Shown here piece by piece: positions 26,481 through 36,314 of a stretch of 64,000 nucleotides of DNA (positions are counted from its first letter, which is position 1; each line of letters opens with the position of its first letter). This DNA comes from Pseudomonas oryzihabitans NBRC 102199. GTDB taxonomy: Bacteria; Pseudomonadota; Gammaproteobacteria; Pseudomonadales; Pseudomonadaceae. A program made the translations under genes and the position numbers. Under the pieces are notes generated by a model. It worked only from the letters and a program-made list of their open reading frames with translations, was not told the origin of the DNA and ran no database searches. The stretch spans positions 124,001 through 188,000 of the forward strand of contig NZ_BBIT01000009.1 in the NCBI RefSeq assembly GCF_000730625.1, in the 5' to 3' direction.

Positions 26481-27460
26481 ACACCCTTTCTCCGCCCGCC
26501 GTACCCTTGCTGGAGCTCAAGGGCATCGAGGTTCGCTATCCGGTGGGCCGCGACTGGCTCGGGCGCACCAAGGGCCAGGCCCATGCCCTCAACGGCATCG
26601 ACCTGCGGCTCTTTCCCGGCGAAACGCTGGGCGTGCTCGGTGAATCCGGCTGCGGCAAGAGCACCCTGGCCCAGGTCCTGATGGGGCTGGTGGCGCCGGT
26701 GAGCGGCACCCTCGCCGGCGCCGCCCGTGGCGAACGCAACATCCAGATCGTCTTCCAGGACCCGCAGTCCTCGCTGGACCCGCGCCTGCCAGTGTGGAAG
26801 CTGATCACCGAACCGCTGGTGGTGCGGGGTCGCAGCTCCTCTGCCGAATTGCGCGCCCTGGCCGAGCGCCTGGCGCTGCAGGTCGGTATCCGTCCCGAAT
26901 ACCTGGATCGCTACCCGCATCAGTTCTCCGGCGGTCAGCGCCAGCGCATCGCCATCGCCCGGGCGCTGTCGTCGGATCCGGACATCATCATCCTCGACGA
27001 ACCCACCTCGGCGCTGGATATCTCGGTGCAGGCACAAATCCTCAACCTGCTGGCCCAGCTGCAGCGCGAGCGCGGCCTGACCTTCGTGCTGATCTCCCAC
27101 AACGTCTCGGTGGTGCGCCACCTGGCCGACCGGGTAGCGGTGATGTACCTGGGGCAGATCGTCGAACTGGGGGCGGCGGCTGAGGTGCTGGAACACCCGA
27201 GTCATCCCTATACCCGGCTCTTGCTGGAGGCGGTGCCGCGCCTGGATCAGCCGCTCACCGGCGATGCCGCCGCGCAGCGTACCGAGTTGCCGGGCAACCG
27301 GGTGCTGCCGAGCGGCTGCTTCTTTCGGGATCGCTGTCCCCAGGCGGGTACCGGTTGCGAGCACCCTCAGGCGCTGTTGCCAGGCAGATTGGCGGAGGTC
27401 CGCTGCCATCGGGTGGCGGGTCTTACGACGCCGCTACGGAACAGCCCCGCAGTGGTCTGA
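26477..27460 (+). CDS. ddpF: ABC transporter ATP-binding protein, DppF type
   Basis: A 327-residue ATPase with Walker A GESGCGKST, Q-loop VFQDPQSSLDP, signature FSGGQRQR and Walker B IIILDEPTSALD, then the C-terminal cysteine cluster (GCFFRDRCPQAGTGC). It is the second nucleotide-binding subunit of the peptide transporter and the last gene of the operon. It converges on ycgN with only eight bases between the two coding regions and no clear terminator. Confidence 0.93.
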   Translation: MNTLSPPAVPLLELKGIEVRYPVGRDWLGRTKGQAHALNGIDLRLFPGETLGVLGESGCGKSTLAQVLMGLVAPVSGTLAGAARGERNIQIVFQDPQSSLDPRLPVWKLITEPLVVRGRSSSAELRALAERLALQVGIRPEYLDRYPHQFSGGQRQRIAIARALSSDPDIIILDEPTSALDISVQAQILNLLAQLQRERGLTFVLISHNVSVVRHLADRVAVMYLGQIVELGAAAEVLEHPSHPYTRLLLEAVPRLDQPLTGDAAAQRTELPGNRVLPSGCFFRDRCPQAGTGCEHPQALLPGRLAEVRCHRVAGLTTPLRNSPAVV

Positions 27461-27468
27461 GGCCGGGA

Positions 27469-27918
27469 TCAGCCCGCACGAAAGATCAGATAGTCTTCCC
27501 AGTCGTCTTCGGCGACCTGGGTCTCGCTGAGCATGCGGCCGGACTGGGAGATGCCGGCCTTGTGCACCGCCTCGGGGTCGTCGCAGATCAGCGGGTGCCA
27601 TTCCGGCAGGTCCTTGCCTTCGGCCACCAGGCGATAGCCACAGGTGGGCGGCAGCCAGGCGAACTGGTCGGCCTGGGCTGGGGTGAGCTGGATGCAGTCG
27701 GGGACGAAGCGGGTGCGCTCGGCGTAGCGGCTGCACTGGCAGGTCTTGAGATCCAGCAGCTTGCAGGCGATGCGCGTGTAATAGACGGCGCCGTCGTCCT
27801 CGTCTTCGAGTTTCTGCAGGCAGCACAGGCCACAGCCGTCGCACAGCGACTCCCACTCCTGGGCATCGAGCTGGTCGAGGGTCTTGCGCTTCCAGAACGG
27901 CTGGGTGATGGCGGCCAT
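27469..27918 (-). CDS. ycgN: YcgN family cysteine-cluster protein (UPF0260)
   Basis: A 149-residue protein, close to the E. coli length. It carries the YkgJ-type cysteine cluster: CDGCGLCC near residues 26-33, then [11 protein letters not shown] and PTCGY, a set of cysteines that probably binds zinc or an iron-sulfur centre. Function is unknown. The frame stays open far upstream, but the family N-terminus starts at the ATG at 27918 ([10 protein letters not shown]). The ribosome site is weak. Confidence 0.87.
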   Translation of the reverse strand: MAAITQPFWKRKTLDQLDAQEWESLCDGCGLCCLQKLEDEDDGAVYYTRIACKLLDLKTCQCSRYAERTRFVPDCIQLTPAQADQFAWLPPTCGYRLVAEGKDLPEWHPLICDDPEAVHKAGISQSGRMLSETQVAEDDWEDYLIFRAG

Positions 27919-28053
27919 GGCGGGGATCGTGGCAAAGAGAGGGGGCGCGCAGTCTAGTGCCGCACGCCGCGAGCGCCAAGCACCGTTCGCGCCCTTGTCG
28001 ACTCCGCCCGGCCGGATTACCGTGCCAGATTCCCTTTCCTCCGTGGTGAAGCC

Positions 28054-28650
28054 ATGACCAGCACCAGCCGTACTCCGCAATACCCCGTCGACGCGCAATT
28101 CGTGCAGCGCTGGTCGCCGCGCGCCTTCGAACCGGTCGCCATCGAGGAAGAGACGCTGCTCGGCTTCATCGAGGCCGCACGCTGGGCGCCCTCGGCCTTC
28201 AATGCCCAGCCCTGGCGCTTTCTCTATGCACGGCGCGGCGATGCCCACTGGGAGCTGTTCCTGAGTCTGCTGGCCGAATTCAATCGTGGCTGGGCGCAAC
28301 ACGCTTCGGCCCTGGTGATCATCCTGTCGAAGACCACCCTGCTGCGCGCCAGCAGCGGTGAGGAGGTCCCCTTCCCCAGCCACAGTTTCGATGCAGGTGC
28401 GGCCTGGGCCTACCTCGCGCTGCAGGCGACCAATGCCGGCTGGCACGCCCACGGCATGGCCGGGATCGACCGCGAAGGCATCCAGCGCGAACTCAAGGTG
28501 CCGGCGGCGTTCAAGGTCGAGCTGGCGGTGGCCATTGGCAAGCTGGGCGACAAGGCCAGCCTGCCGGAGTCCCTGCAGGGGCGCGAGCTGCCCAGCCCAC
28601 GCCTGACCGTCGAGGAGCTGGCGGTGGCCGGCCCCTATACCTTCGGCTGA
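28054..28650 (+). CDS. Nitroreductase-family flavoprotein
   Basis: A 198-residue FMN-dependent nitroreductase-fold protein. RWSPRAF near residues 19-25 and [18 protein letters not shown] (about 42-59) are the FMN phosphate and isoalloxazine-binding segments. Members reduce nitroaromatics, quinones or other acceptors with NAD(P)H; no specific substrate can be given. It starts divergently from ycgN and overlaps the 3' end of the convergent dehydrogenase gene by 16 bp. Confidence 0.87.
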   Translation: MTSTSRTPQYPVDAQFVQRWSPRAFEPVAIEEETLLGFIEAARWAPSAFNAQPWRFLYARRGDAHWELFLSLLAEFNRGWAQHASALVIILSKTTLLRASSGEEVPFPSHSFDAGAAWAYLALQATNAGWHAHGMAGIDREGIQRELKVPAAFKVELAVAIGKLGDKASLPESLQGRELPSPRLTVEELAVAGPYTFG

Positions 28651-29576
28651 GCGGCGAGCTCGACGGCGCCGCGCAGGGGCTGCCCCTGTTGCAGGCGCTG
28701 GAGATTGTCGAGGAACAACCGGACGGCCGCCGCCGGTGGCGTGGGTCCGGCGACATGGGCGGTGAGGTGCAGATTGGGCGTCTGCCAGAAGGGATGCTCG
28801 ATCGGCAGCGGCTCCTGACGGAACACGTCCAGTACCGCCCCGGCCAGGTGGCCGCTTTCCAGTGCGGCGATCAGATCGGTGTCCACCACGCTGGTGCCGC
28901 GTCCGGCATTGATGAACAAGACGCCGGCAGGCACGGCGGCGAAGAAGGCCGCGTCGTAGAGATCGCGGGTGCTGGCGCTGTCCGGCAGCAGATTGACAAC
29001 GAAGTCCGCCTCCCGCGCCGCCTGGTGCAGCTCTGAGAGCGGCACCACCCGGTCAAAGCCAGGCAAGGTTCGCGCACTGCGGGCGACGCCGGTGAGGCTC
29101 ATGCCGAACGGCGCGAACAGGCGGGCGATGTCCTGGCCTATGTCCCCTGTCCCGACCAGCAACAGGCGCCGCCCGGCGAGGGTGCCTGGCGCCCGGGTAT
29201 CCCAACGCCCTTCCCGCTGACTGAGCTGACGCGCCGCCACCTGGCGCTCATGCTGCAGCAGATAGGTCAGGACGTATTCGCCGATGCTCTGGCCGAACAG
29301 ACCCACCGCCCGACTGAAGCGATAGTCGCATGGCAGCTCCGCGGCCAGCAGCGGCGCATAGCCGGCCCAGGTGGATTGCAGCCAGAGCGGCTTTACGCCC
29401 TGGCGCAGCAGGGCCGCAGCGCGATCGGGTTGGCCGAGCCAGTAGCACGGTTGCTGCGCCAGACGCACGGCCGCAGCCGGGTCCGCCGGCACCTGCAGGT
29501 CCAGCTCCGGCGCCAGCTGGCGCCAGGCATCGACATAGCCGGCCGGCGCGTCTTCCAGCAGCAGGACGGCGGTCAT
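28635..29576 (-). CDS. D-2-hydroxyacid dehydrogenase (GhrA-like)
   Basis: A 313-residue NAD(P)-dependent dehydrogenase. The Rossmann motif [14 protein letters not shown] is at about residues 143-156, with [12 protein letters not shown], the arginine segment [12 protein letters not shown], and a late histidine in [10 protein letters not shown] that replaces the usual H-x-x-x catalytic block. It probably reduces glyoxylate, hydroxypyruvate or another 2-oxoacid; the substrate is not certain. Its ATG overlaps the ycgL stop by four bases, so it is the last gene of the rnd-ycgL operon. Confidence 0.85.
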   Translation of the reverse strand: MTAVLLLEDAPAGYVDAWRQLAPELDLQVPADPAAAVRLAQQPCYWLGQPDRAAALLRQGVKPLWLQSTWAGYAPLLAAELPCDYRFSRAVGLFGQSIGEYVLTYLLQHERQVAARQLSQREGRWDTRAPGTLAGRRLLLVGTGDIGQDIARLFAPFGMSLTGVARSARTLPGFDRVVPLSELHQAAREADFVVNLLPDSASTRDLYDAAFFAAVPAGVLFINAGRGTSVVDTDLIAALESGHLAGAVLDVFRQEPLPIEHPFWQTPNLHLTAHVAGPTPPAAAVRLFLDNLQRLQQGQPLRGAVELAAQPKV

Positions 29577-29875
29577 AGCGGATCGTTGAGACGCAGCAGT
29601 TCTTCGGGCAGGTGCTCGATATAGTCGTCGCGCTCCAGCTCCGGCGGCGGCATCTGCAGGTGGTAGCCCTGCTTGGCGATGTTCTCGAGGACCTTGGCGA
29701 CGTCTTCTCGCGCCAGCTTGCGCTCGGGGGTCAGCACGAATTCGAAGGCCAGAGCCGGAGGGCCGAAGGCCGTGAGCAGGCCCTCGGGGACAGGTGTCAG
29801 GCCCTTGAGCTTGTCGACGTAGAGGTACATTTCCGGCTTGCGCGGGCTTCGGTAGATGGAGCACAGCAATTTCAT
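29573..29875 (-). CDS. ycgL: YcgL domain-containing protein
   Basis: A 100-residue protein of the YcgL family, starting [20 protein letters not shown], with the small alpha/beta fold that family members share. Function is unknown. It lies between rnd and the dehydrogenase gene with four-base overlaps on both sides, so translation is coupled. Pseudomonads keep rnd-ycgL together. Confidence 0.92.
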   Translation of the reverse strand: MKLLCSIYRSPRKPEMYLYVDKLKGLTPVPEGLLTAFGPPALAFEFVLTPERKLAREDVAKVLENIAKQGYHLQMPPPELERDDYIEHLPEELLRLNDPL

Positions 29876-31026
29876 GGGGTGTCTTCCAGGGGCGCTGGCG
29901 GGGTGCGCTGCGCCTGCAGGTGATCGAGAAGGGCCTGGCCGAAGCGCTCGCGACGCCAGCCCCGCAGGTTGTCGGGCAACTGATAGTCGCCATCGGGCCA
30001 GCCGGTGCGCAGCAGGGCTTCGAGCACCTTCTTGCGCAGCATCAGTTCCGGCGCCATGCCCAGTGCCTCGGCGTCCCGTTCGCCGATGGCGCGCAAGGCC
30101 TTGAGCAGGGGCGACGCCTCATGGGGCAAGGGCTCGGACTGCAGCGCCGGCCATTGCTCTGCCGGGGTGGCCGCGCCTTCGGCGATCAGCGCCAGCAGGG
30201 TATCGCCATCCTGGCGCACGGTGCGCGGGTGCATGTCGTCGATGCGCGCCAGGGCCTGCTTGTCGGTGGGCTGGAAACGCGCCAGCGGCCACAGCGAGCG
30301 TTCACGCAGGACATGGTTGCGCGGCTGGTCGCGCTCGCGGGCCTGGACCTCGCGCCAGTGGCAGAGCACCCGCAGCACCGCCAGTTGCTGACGCGACAGG
30401 CGCCAGGCCAGCTTGACATCGCGATAGGCTTCCCAGGGATCGCTGACGCGGCGCAGATTGGCCACCAGCTCGGCGCCATCCTCCAGCAACCAGGCCCGCC
30501 GCTGGTCATCCAGCCGCGCATCGAGATAGAGGTAGACGTCGACCAGATAGGTCACGTCGGCCGCCGCATAACGCTCCTGCAGGGGCGTCAGGGGGCGTTG
30601 CAGCCAGTCGGAGCGGGTCTCGTCCTTCGGTATGTCGATCTTGAGCACTTCGGCGACCAGCCGCGAATACCCCATGGAATGCGCCAGGCCCAGATAGGCC
30701 GCCGCCAGTTGGGTGTCGTACAGCGGTTGGGGCAGGCTGCCGGTCAGGCGCAGCAACACTTCCAGGTCTTCGCTGCAGGCGTGCAGCACCTTGACCACGG
30801 CCGGGTCTTCCAGCAGCGCGGCGAAGGGTGTCCAGTCGCCGATGCACAGGGGATCGACCAGGTAGGCCTGTTCGCCGTCGCCGATCTGGATCAGGCCGGC
30901 CTTGGGATAGAAGGTGTCGACCCGCATGAATTCGGTGTCGAGGGCGATGAAGGGCAAGGTCTGGCAGCGCGCGCAGAGGGCGGCCAGCGCCGCGTCGTCG
31001 CGGATCCAGTGAGGGGCAGAAGTCAA
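29872..31026 (-). CDS. rnd: Ribonuclease D (TTG start)
   Basis: A 384-residue 3'-5' exoribonuclease. The DEDD catalytic motifs are visible: [10 protein letters not shown], then [19 protein letters not shown] and [11 protein letters not shown]; an HRDC domain follows from about residue 213 ([18 protein letters not shown]). RNase D matures tRNA 3' ends. There is no ATG in front of the conserved start (HWIRDDAAL); a TTG at 31026 lies seven bases after GGAG and fits the family length. It heads the operon rnd-ycgL-dehydrogenase. Confidence 0.92.
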   Translation of the reverse strand: MTSAPHWIRDDAALAALCARCQTLPFIALDTEFMRVDTFYPKAGLIQIGDGEQAYLVDPLCIGDWTPFAALLEDPAVVKVLHACSEDLEVLLRLTGSLPQPLYDTQLAAAYLGLAHSMGYSRLVAEVLKIDIPKDETRSDWLQRPLTPLQERYAAADVTYLVDVYLYLDARLDDQRRAWLLEDGAELVANLRRVSDPWEAYRDVKLAWRLSRQQLAVLRVLCHWREVQARERDQPRNHVLRERSLWPLARFQPTDKQALARIDDMHPRTVRQDGDTLLALIAEGAATPAEQWPALQSEPLPHEASPLLKALRAIGERDAEALGMAPELMLRKKVLEALLRTGWPDGDYQLPDNLRGWRRERFGQALLDHLQAQRTPPAPLEDTP

Positions 31027-31310
31027 GGGCGCACTCCGAACAGATGAGCCGACAGTATAAGCCACCCTGGCACGATCTTCGGTGCCGCTCGACCCGCCTT
31101 TCCGGTACCGGAACGCATGGCATTCAGCGCCTTTCCAGGCGGGTTCGTCGGATGAACGCCGGCTGACCGCCCCGAACCAAACGTGACCGAATAGTTTTTT
31201 TTGTATTCGCAAGCAGGGCCTGCTAAAAGCTGAGTGTGCGCAGGTACTCACTCGGACTTGGGAATCCGCGGAGGTAAGCGCTTCTCGCCTTTCAATGGAG
31301 CTGCAAGAGC

Positions 31311-32615
31311 ATGAAAACAATAAAACTGACCCTACTTGCATTGGCCGTTTCGAGCGCTTCCGGCTATGCCCTGGCGAACGGTCTGGCTATCAACGAACAA
31401 AGTGTCAGCGGGATGGGTACTTCCTTCGCCGGACGCTCTTCCTCCGCGCAGGACGCCTCCACCATCTATGGCAACCCGGCCGGCATGTCGCGCCTGGGTC
31501 GCGAGGTGTCCCTGGGCGGTGCCTACATCCATGCCAAGATCGACATCAAGGATGCCAGCGGCCGCTATGCCAACGGCCAGGCCGTTCAGGGCAGCAACGA
31601 CGGCGACATGGTGCCCAACTCGGTGGTGCCCTTCGGCTACTTCGTGACCCCGGTGGATGACCGCCTGCACTTCGGCCTGGGTGTGTATGTCCCCTATGCG
31701 CTGATCAGCAACTACGAGCACGCCTTCCAGGGTCGCTACCAGGGTCAGGCGAGCAAGGTGGAAGTCATCACCATCCAGCCCACCGTCAGCTACAAGATCA
31801 CCGACAAGGTCTCCATCGGCTTCGGTCCGACCATCAACCGCATCGAAGGCAAGCTCAACAGCAACGTCAACTTCGGCAGCACCCAGGATGGCCAGGTCAA
31901 GATCGACGGCGACGACACCGCCTACGGCTTCAACGTCGGCCTGCTCGCGGACCTGACCGATGACCTGACCTTCGGCCTGACCTACCACTCCAAGGTCACC
32001 TACAAGCTCAAGGGCAACACCGAGGTCACCGGCGCCAACAGCCAGGCCAGCCCGATCACCAACGCCCTGGTCAGCCGACTCAACGGCAAGTATGACGCCA
32101 GCCTCAACATCACCCTGCCGGAAAGCAGCGACGCCTCCTTCACCTACCGACTGAACAACGACTGGACGATGTACGCCGGTGCCACCTGGACCCGCTGGAG
32201 TCGCCTCAAGTCGATCGACGTGGAGAACGAGGGCACCCCCACCCTGCCGGTGCTGGGTTCGCCCCTGGCGACCGTGACGGAAGAGCTCAACTGGAAGGAC
32301 ACCTGGTCCTACGCCGTTGGCGCGGCCTATCAGCTGAATCCCCAGTGGGTGCTGCGCGCGGGCATGGCCATCGACCCCTCGCCGGCCGACAACGGCAACC
32401 GCAACGTGCGCATCCCGGTGGGCGATCGCAAGACCTTCTCGGTGGGCGCCGGCTGGTCGCCGACCAAGGACATGACCATCGACGTCGCCTATGCCTACCT
32501 CTGGGAAGACGACGTGTCGATCAATCGCCCCGCCACCTCCACCAAGGCCGGCTACAGCGCCAAGTACGACAACAGCGCCCACGGTCTGGGTGCCCAGCTG
32601 ACCTATCGCTTCTAA
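31311..32615 (+). CDS. fadL: FadL-family outer-membrane long-chain fatty acid transporter
   Basis: A 434-residue outer-membrane protein. A signal peptide (about residues 1-22) is followed by the FadL N-terminal hatch signature NEQSVSGMGTSFAG and IYGNPAGMSRLG, then alternating beta-strands to a C-terminal phenylalanine (TYRF), the outer-membrane insertion signal. It takes up long-chain fatty acids or other hydrophobic compounds. The ATG lies in an A-rich stretch containing AACAATAA (31316-31323), which matches the Hfq/Crc target consensus, so catabolite repression of translation is plausible. A terminator follows. Confidence 0.93.
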   Translation: MKTIKLTLLALAVSSASGYALANGLAINEQSVSGMGTSFAGRSSSAQDASTIYGNPAGMSRLGREVSLGGAYIHAKIDIKDASGRYANGQAVQGSNDGDMVPNSVVPFGYFVTPVDDRLHFGLGVYVPYALISNYEHAFQGRYQGQASKVEVITIQPTVSYKITDKVSIGFGPTINRIEGKLNSNVNFGSTQDGQVKIDGDDTAYGFNVGLLADLTDDLTFGLTYHSKVTYKLKGNTEVTGANSQASPITNALVSRLNGKYDASLNITLPESSDASFTYRLNNDWTMYAGATWTRWSRLKSIDVENEGTPTLPVLGSPLATVTEELNWKDTWSYAVGAAYQLNPQWVLRAGMAIDPSPADNGNRNVRIPVGDRKTFSVGAGWSPTKDMTIDVAYAYLWEDDVSINRPATSTKAGYSAKYDNSAHGLGAQLTYRF

Positions 32616-32632
32616 GCATCAGGGTCCGCTAC

Positions 32633-32664
32633 CGAAGCCGCCGCCAGGCGGCTTCGTGCTTTTC
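32633..32664 (+). terminator. Rho-independent terminator after fadL
   Basis: A 10-bp stem CGAAGCCGCC/GGCGGCTTCG with a GCCA loop is followed by TGCTTTTC on the plus strand, 18 bases after the fadL stop codon. Confidence 0.8.
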
Positions 32665-32718
32665 AGGCTATCGATCGAGCTACGGCTACCTGCAGCGACG
32701 GCTGAAACTGGTATCAGG

Positions 32719-34872
32719 CTAAGCCCTGAGCGCCCAGAGGCCCTGTTCCTGCTCGGCGTACCAGCGCTGGAAGTCGTCCAGCGACAGGGCACCGGCCACC
32801 AGTTGGCCCTGGATCTGGTCGCAGCCCAGATCGGTGAGCACCTCCAGGGCCTGGCGGGTTTCCACGCCTTCGGCCACCACCCGCAACCCGCGCAACTGGC
32901 CCAGCTGGACCAGCAGCCTGATCACCTCCTGATCCCCGGGCAGCTGGCAGTGCTCGATGAACTGGCGGTCGATCTTCAGCTCGTCGATGGGAAAGCTGCT
33001 CAGGCAGGCCAGCGAGGAGTGCCCGGCGCCGAAGTCGTCCAGCGACAATTCGAAACCCATGGCCTTGAGCTGGCGCAGGCAGTCGAGCACCTGCACCGGA
33101 TTGCTCATGGCGCGGGATTCGGTGATTTCCAGGCAGAAGCCGGCGGCCATGGCGCCGGTCTCGTCCAGCAGCCGGCCGATGCGGGCGATGAAGGCCGGGT
33201 GCTCCAGGTCCAGCAGCGACAGATTGACGTTGAGCTTGAGGGCGCCCAGCTGCCGCTCCCGTTGCAGGCGCATGCAGCGCTCCAGCACCCAGAGGGTGAT
33301 GTCGCAGATCTTGCGACTCTGTTCGGCGATGCCGACGAAGGCGTCCGGCTTGAGCAGGCCCAGTTCCGGATGCTGCCAGCGGATCAGCACCTCGGCGCCC
33401 TCGACGCGGCCGTCGGGCAGCGCGATCTTGGGTTGCAGATAGAGCCGCAGCTGATCGTGGTCCACGGCCAGGTCCAGGGCGTCGAGCATGGCGATGCCGA
33501 GCTGCCGCTGACGTTCCTGGTCCGGGTCATGGAAGGCGAAGGGCAGCTGACGCCGGCGCGCGTCCTGCAGCGCGGTCTCGGCGTTGGCCAGCAGGGCTTC
33601 GGCGCTGCCGCCATGCTCAGGGTAGCAGGCGATGCCAAAGGTGATGCGCAGGGACACCCGCTGGTTGCCGCTGACGAAGGGCTTCTCCACCAGGTTGCGC
33701 AGCGACAGCAGCGCCGCCTCCGCCGAGGCGTCGTCGAACCAGGGCAGCAAGAGGACGAAGGTGTCGGCGCCGATCCGCGCCACGCCATTCTCTTCCGGCG
33801 CCGCGACCCTCAACCGGCGGGCCAGGTGGCGCAGGATCTTGTCGCCGCCTTCCTGGCCGAGCAATTCGTTGATGTTGCGGAAGTTGGCCACGTCCAGCAG
33901 CAGCACGGCGAAGCGTCCGGCTGCGGCGCGCTCGATGCGCTGGCGGATTTCCAGCACCAGCCGCACCTGATTGGGCAGGCGGGTGAGCATGTCGCGAAAG
34001 GCCAGCTGGCTGATGCGCCGCTCGCGCGCGGCCAAGGCGGCGCCCATCTGGTTCATGGCGCGGCCCAGCCGGCCGACCGGATCGCGACCTTCCTTGAGCC
34101 CCAGTTGATAGTCACCGTCGGCGATACGTTCGGTGGCCTGCCCGAGACGGGCCAGATAGCGATTGAGCGCGCCAGCCAGAATTCGGCTGACCAGGGCGCC
34201 CATCGCGAAGATGATCGCCCCTATGAGCAGCGAATCCAGCAGAGCCGACTGCTCCGCCGCTGCTATTCCTTCCATGAACATGTCCGCCCCTATGACGACT
34301 GCTTGCCCGTCCTGTCCTGGAATGGCCAGGAACAGGGAACGGAAACTGCCAAAGTTATCCTGATACTCCGCGAAACGCGGTTGATGATCGGCAAACACCG
34401 CACCGAGTTCCGGGGGGGCCTGATCGTAGAGCTGGCGATAGTCGCCGAAGTAGCCGACGCGGATTTCCTCCTCGTTGGCCGAATCCATGATGAAGCGAAA
34501 GTCTGACCCTTCCTTGACGAAGGCATAGAGCGAGGCCAGTCCGGCCTTGCGGGCATAGCGATCCAGGGTGATCAGGGTTCGCTGGTAGCGCTCCGGGTCC
34601 GCCTTGGCCGGGTCCTGCAACTGGGCGAGATAGTCTTCGCCGAGGATCTCCGGCAGCGCCAGGGCCGCGCTCATCAGGCGATAGTCGATGCTCTGGCTGC
34701 TGGCGTCGCGCGCCTGGCGATAGCTGTGCAGGGTGAACAGCAGGGTACCCAGGGCGTCCACCAGGATGAACGCCAGAAAGAACTTGGCGAACAGGCTGCG
34801 AGGCTTGAGGCGGAGCCGCGACGCGGGGGCGACTTCCCGGGGCGAGGCGGCGCTGTGAGGCGCATCGGTCAT
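32719..34872 (-). CDS. Membrane GGDEF-EAL protein with degenerate GGDEF
   Basis: A 717-residue protein: cytoplasmic N-terminus, membrane helix (about residues 28-48), periplasmic sensor region, second helix (about 215-235), HAMP linker, then GGDEF and EAL domains. The diguanylate cyclase site reads GADTF, so cyclase activity is not expected. The EAL domain has EVL for EAL but keeps the metal and catalytic residues: E in AEVLIRW, N in LNVNLS, E in EITES, DD in DDFGAGHSS, K in LKIDRQF and E in AEGVE. It is therefore probably a c-di-GMP phosphodiesterase gated by a periplasmic signal. The ATG at 34872 follows AAGGAG. Confidence 0.9.
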   Translation of the reverse strand: MTDAPHSAASPREVAPASRLRLKPRSLFAKFFLAFILVDALGTLLFTLHSYRQARDASSQSIDYRLMSAALALPEILGEDYLAQLQDPAKADPERYQRTLITLDRYARKAGLASLYAFVKEGSDFRFIMDSANEEEIRVGYFGDYRQLYDQAPPELGAVFADHQPRFAEYQDNFGSFRSLFLAIPGQDGQAVVIGADMFMEGIAAAEQSALLDSLLIGAIIFAMGALVSRILAGALNRYLARLGQATERIADGDYQLGLKEGRDPVGRLGRAMNQMGAALAARERRISQLAFRDMLTRLPNQVRLVLEIRQRIERAAAGRFAVLLLDVANFRNINELLGQEGGDKILRHLARRLRVAAPEENGVARIGADTFVLLLPWFDDASAEAALLSLRNLVEKPFVSGNQRVSLRITFGIACYPEHGGSAEALLANAETALQDARRRQLPFAFHDPDQERQRQLGIAMLDALDLAVDHDQLRLYLQPKIALPDGRVEGAEVLIRWQHPELGLLKPDAFVGIAEQSRKICDITLWVLERCMRLQRERQLGALKLNVNLSLLDLEHPAFIARIGRLLDETGAMAAGFCLEITESRAMSNPVQVLDCLRQLKAMGFELSLDDFGAGHSSLACLSSFPIDELKIDRQFIEHCQLPGDQEVIRLLVQLGQLRGLRVVAEGVETRQALEVLTDLGCDQIQGQLVAGALSLDDFQRWYAEQEQGLWALRA

Positions 34873-35031
34873 TGGGGCTCCTTGTCCAGCTGACGACGAC
34901 TCCCTCTGGATCCGCACGTGCCGAGGTGGCTTCGCTGGGCGCGCAACCAGGCGCCTTATTAACCCGTTAACCCGGGTCGTTCAAGGACGGAGATCGCAAA
35001 ATCCCGGGTATCTCACGCTTGGGCCGATTTT

Positions 35032-35763
35032 TCAGCCCAGCGTTAGGGCCAGCGCGACCAGCACCCCGGCTTCGACGATCTCCAGCAGGGCGCCCGCGGT
35101 ATCGCCCGTGGTACCGCCAAGCCGCTGGCGCAGGGCGCGACGCACCAGCAGCGCGATCCCGGCGGTCACCAGCAGCGCGGTCAGGCCCTGGGGTAGCAGG
35201 ACCATGCCCAGAGCCCCCAGCAACAGCACCCGGACCAGGACCTTCCGCGGCAGGTGACGACTGAGCAGCTCGCCCAGACCGCCAGGGCGCACATAGGCGG
35301 TGGTCAGCAACAGCCAGGGCAATGCCAGGCGACCGGCCAGTGGCGCCAGCCACAGCGCGGCTGGCGCGTGGGGCAGAAGCACCACCAGGGCGCTCCACTT
35401 GAGCAGCAGGGTCAGCAGCAGCGCCAGCACGCCCATGGGGCCGCAGGCCGGATCCTTCATGATGGCCAGGGTCCGCTCGCGGTCACCGTAGCCGCCGATC
35501 CAGGCATCCGCCGTGTCGGCCAGGCCGTCCAGATGCAGGCCGCCGGTGAGGATCACCCAGCCGGCCAGCACCAGGGCCGCCTGCAGCAAGACACCGCCCG
35601 ACGCCCCCAGCCAGGCGATCAGACTGAGCAGCGCCCCCAGCAGCAGGCCGACCGCCGGATACCAGAGCACCGAGCGGCCGACGGCCGCAGCGGGCGGCAT
35701 GCCGGGCAGGCGCACCGGCAGACGGGTCAGAAACTGCACGGCGATCAGCAGCGGCAGCGGCAT
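35032..35763 (-). CDS. cobS: Adenosylcobinamide-GDP ribazoletransferase (cobalamin synthase)
   Basis: A 243-residue inner-membrane enzyme with about six helices. The substrate-binding segment GGLHLDGLADTADAW (about residues 74-88) and GGYGDRERTLAIMKD are the CobS signatures. It joins adenosylcobinamide-GDP and alpha-ribazole(-phosphate), the last assembly step. It is the last gene of the cobalamin operon, and its start overlaps the cobC stop. Confidence 0.95.
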   Translation of the reverse strand: MPLPLLIAVQFLTRLPVRLPGMPPAAAVGRSVLWYPAVGLLLGALLSLIAWLGASGGVLLQAALVLAGWVILTGGLHLDGLADTADAWIGGYGDRERTLAIMKDPACGPMGVLALLLTLLLKWSALVVLLPHAPAALWLAPLAGRLALPWLLLTTAYVRPGGLGELLSRHLPRKVLVRVLLLGALGMVLLPQGLTALLVTAGIALLVRRALRQRLGGTTGDTAGALLEIVEAGVLVALALTLG

Positions 35764-36314
35764 CAGCCCTCCTCCAGCGTCAGCGGCCGCAGGGTCGCGT
35801 AGGGCGCCTCGACCTGCAGCAGGTCCTTGGGTGGCAGCCCCCGCTGGCGGGCCAGCAGCAGGCGGATGACGCCGCCGTGGGTGACGATCAGACTGCGCCG
35901 GCCCTGCAGCCGTGGCCGCCAGCGGGCCACCGCGCCCAGGACCCGCGTGGCGAAGGCCGCCACGGGTTCGCCCCCGGGCGGGGTGTAGGCATAGGGATCG
36001 GCCCAGAAGCGGCCCAGGGCCTCTGCCTGGTCCTGCATGAGTTCGGCGGCGGTACGGCCTTCCCAGGCGCCGAAATCCAGTTCGCGCAGATCGGCTTCCA
36101 CCGCCAGCTCGGCGCCCTGCTCCGCCGCCAGCCACTCGGCGAAGCGCGCGCAACGCTGCTGCGGCGACGTCAGGATCAGCTCGAAAGGCGGCTGCGGGGC
36201 GACGGCGGCGCGCAACTGCGCCCAGCCGTGTTCCGCCAGCGGCGGATCGAGGCGTCCGCGAAAGCCTTCGGGGCCTTCGGTGACGCCATGGCGCAGCAGC
36301 CAGCAGTCAGTCAT
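35763..36314 (-). CDS. cobC: Alpha-ribazole phosphatase, histidine phosphatase family
   Basis: A 183-residue histidine phosphatase. The catalytic histidine is in LLRHGVTEG at the N-terminus, the phosphate-binding ELDFGAWEG follows, and the second histidine is in [11 protein letters not shown]. It removes the 5'-phosphate of alpha-ribazole phosphate or adenosylcobalamin phosphate. Start and stop overlap cobT and cobS, so the three genes are translationally coupled. I use the Salmonella naming, in which cobC is the phosphatase. Confidence 0.92.
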   Translation of the reverse strand: MTDCWLLRHGVTEGPEGFRGRLDPPLAEHGWAQLRAAVAPQPPFELILTSPQQRCARFAEWLAAEQGAELAVEADLRELDFGAWEGRTAAELMQDQAEALGRFWADPYAYTPPGGEPVAAFATRVLGAVARWRPRLQGRRSLIVTHGGVIRLLLARQRGLPPKDLLQVEAPYATLRPLTLEEG

